Positions 6,920 through 7,906 of a stretch of DNA of 7,906 nt are shown piece after piece. The stretch is from Deltaproteobacteria bacterium (GTDB lineage Bacteria; Desulfobacterota; DSM-4660; Desulfatiglandales; B25-G16). The DNA is taken from contig JAFDDS010000106.1 in NCBI GenBank assembly GCA_019310745.1, forward strand, positions 1 through 7,906. Direction: 5' to 3'. Numbering within the stretch: the stretch's first letter is position 1; the number at the start of each line of letters is the position of its first letter. The position numbers were made by a program, and so were the translations under genes. The notes under the pieces are model-generated. The model searched no databases, was not told the DNA's origin, and worked only from the letters and a program-made list of their open reading frames with translations.

Positions 6920-7678
6920 ATGAAAAACTCGGGATACGGCAACATTACCTATGAACATAATGATGAAAAAACGGTGCGGCGTGAATTTTTGCGGCTTTTC
7001 AAAAGCTGTCCAATCCCGGATGACGAACTTCTTTCCAACCTTGGTCTGTTTCTGAATTCAAAAAACCTGGCACGCATTCTTTTTATGCAACATCTTTACA
7101 CACAGATTGCTGATATGCCGGGGATCATCATTGAATTTGGCACACGTTGGGGGCAAAACCTGTCCCTTTTTTCTGCAATGCGCGGTATATATGATACGTT
7201 TCATCGCCATCGCAAGATCGTTGGGTTCGATACCTTTGAGGGATTTCCCTCCATTCACGAAAAAGATGGTACGTCCAACCTCATGAAAGAGGGCACGCTT
7301 TCCGTATCGAAGGATTATGCAGAATACCTGAGAAACATCATCGATTGCCAGGAGAAAGACAATCCGCTTTCCCATATTAAAAAACATGAAGTAATCCAAG
7401 GGGATGCTGTGATTGAATTCGAAAAGTATCTTAAGGATCATCCTGAAACAATTGTCGCCTTAGCTTACTTTGACTTTGATATTTATGAACCCACTAAGAA
7501 GTGTCTGGAGCTTATAAAACCTCATTTAACAAAGGGAAGCGTACTGGGCTTCGATGAGCTGAATGACCCGGACTCCCCCGGCGAAACGGTTGCGCTGGCT
7601 GAGGTTTTTGGTTTGAATAATGTCAGACTACGGCGTTTCCGATATACATCGCGGGTTTCCTATTTTGTGATAGAATAA
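6920..7678 (+). CDS. TylF-like SAM-dependent O-methyltransferase
   Basis: 252 aa class I methyltransferase resembling the TylF/MycF/NovP group, metal-dependent enzymes that O-methylate sugars. An N-terminal helical part (1-65) precedes motif I, IIEFGTRWGQNLSLF (70-84). Next come GFDTFEGFP (102-110, the strand-2 segment typical of the group), IQGDAVIEF (159-167), YFDFDIYEPTKKCLELIKP (183-201) and GFDELNDPDSPGE (210-222). Asp185/Asp187 and Asp212/Asp216 are candidates for the metal and catalytic acids used by this group. AGGAGA (6908-6913) lies 6 bases before ATG 6920. The gap to copy 2 is 39 bases and to the next gene 33 bases, so it is probably cotranscribed with both. The acceptor is likely a hydroxyl on the sugar made by this cluster (inference). 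It is distinct from the methyltransferase domain fused to the transketolase, so the locus encodes two different methylating activities. Confidence 0.85.
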   Translation: MKNSGYGNITYEHNDEKTVRREFLRLFKSCPIPDDELLSNLGLFLNSKNLARILFMQHLYTQIADMPGIIIEFGTRWGQNLSLFSAMRGIYDTFHRHRKIVGFDTFEGFPSIHEKDGTSNLMKEGTLSVSKDYAEYLRNIIDCQEKDNPLSHIKKHEVIQGDAVIEFEKYLKDHPETIVALAYFDFDIYEPTKKCLELIKPHLTKGSVLGFDELNDPDSPGETVALAEVFGLNNVRLRRFRYTSRVSYFVIE

Positions 7679-7711
7679 TAATTCGATTTTGAACCACAGG
7701 AGTAGCTATTA

Positions 7712-7906
7712 ATGATCAAAGAAGAAGTTTTAAAGCACTTTGAGAATAAAAACGCTCTTGTCACCGGAGGCACTGGTCTCATCGGCAGAGATGTGGTCAA
7801 GATGCTCTGTGATGCTGGCGCGTGCGTTAAGATCATATCTCTTGACAAAGTGAATGTTGAAAAAAGAGCCGACCATATCTATGGCGATTTGACCGATTTC
7901 GGTCTG
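7712..7906 (+). CDS. second extended SDR, NAD-dependent epimerase/dehydratase (3' truncated by the window)
   Basis: The first 65 codons are present and the frame is open to the window edge. Rossmann motif GGTGLIG has Gly at 19, 22 and 25. An acidic residue follows strand 2 (IISLD), which favours NAD, and GDLTDF is the adenine-binding Asp segment. It aligns with the start of the SDR at 2864 (GGTGTIG, VASMD, KDLTEF), so the two are homologues, though this one has a longer N-terminal lead (MIKEEVLKHFENKN). ACAGGAG (7696-7702) lies 9 bases before ATG 7712. The catalytic YxxxK region is beyond the edge, so it cannot be said whether this copy keeps the Tyr that the first one lacks. The substrate is probably a nucleotide sugar. 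Confidence 0.85.
   Translation, partial: MIKEEVLKHFENKNALVTGGTGLIGRDVVKMLCDAGACVKIISLDKVNVEKRADHIYGDLTDFGL

Noticed and set aside
907..7848. Minus-strand open frames of 60-127 codons across the window
   Set aside because: All overlap well-supported plus-strand genes, have no recognisable domains and lack convincing ribosome sites; they are shadows of the coding strand.

Overview
This window is one densely packed, entirely plus-strand gene cluster, most probably part of a surface-polysaccharide or other nucleotide-sugar biosynthesis locus. Both ends are cut: a possible upstream gene tail at the left edge and a truncated sugar-nucleotide dehydrogenase/epimerase gene at the right edge. The A+T-leaning sequence, the purine-rich Shine-Dalgarno sites (AAGGG, AAAGGA, AGGAG) and an IS200-type transposase remnant suggest a low-to-mid-GC bacterium. 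A clostridial or other Firmicute host is plausible, but the window has no taxonomic marker and a Gram-negative anaerobe cannot be excluded.

Layout. 111-929 and 946-2850 encode the two halves of a split, thiamine-diphosphate-dependent transketolase. The second half carries an extra C-terminal SAM-dependent methyltransferase domain. 2864-3865 is an extended short-chain dehydrogenase (sugar-nucleotide epimerase/dehydratase type) that lacks the usual catalytic Tyr. 3855-4277 is a small helical protein of unknown function. 4277-4590 is the 3' remnant of an IS200/IS605-type insertion sequence, with its hairpin-like right end. 4606-5733 and 5750-6880 are tandem paralogous aldo/keto reductases, each ending in a ParB/sulfiredoxin-like domain. 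6920-7678 is a TylF-like O-methyltransferase. 7712 to the edge is the start of a second extended SDR, related to the first.

How the parts could work together (inference). A split transketolase among SDRs, aldo/keto reductases and methyltransferases does not look like central metabolism. A coherent reading is a pathway in which the transketolase moves a two-carbon ketol unit onto, or off, a sugar. The SDRs and reductases would then adjust oxidation state and stereochemistry, and the two methyltransferases would decorate the product. No glycosyltransferase, nucleotidyltransferase or 4,6-dehydratase for a defined NDP-sugar is visible, so the product cannot be named.

Most unusual points: the aldo/keto reductase plus ParB-like fusion, present twice; the transketolase plus methyltransferase fusion; and the SDR with Pro where the YxxxK Tyr should be. 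Apart from the IS remnant, all gaps are short and I see no stretch over 300 bases without coding content.
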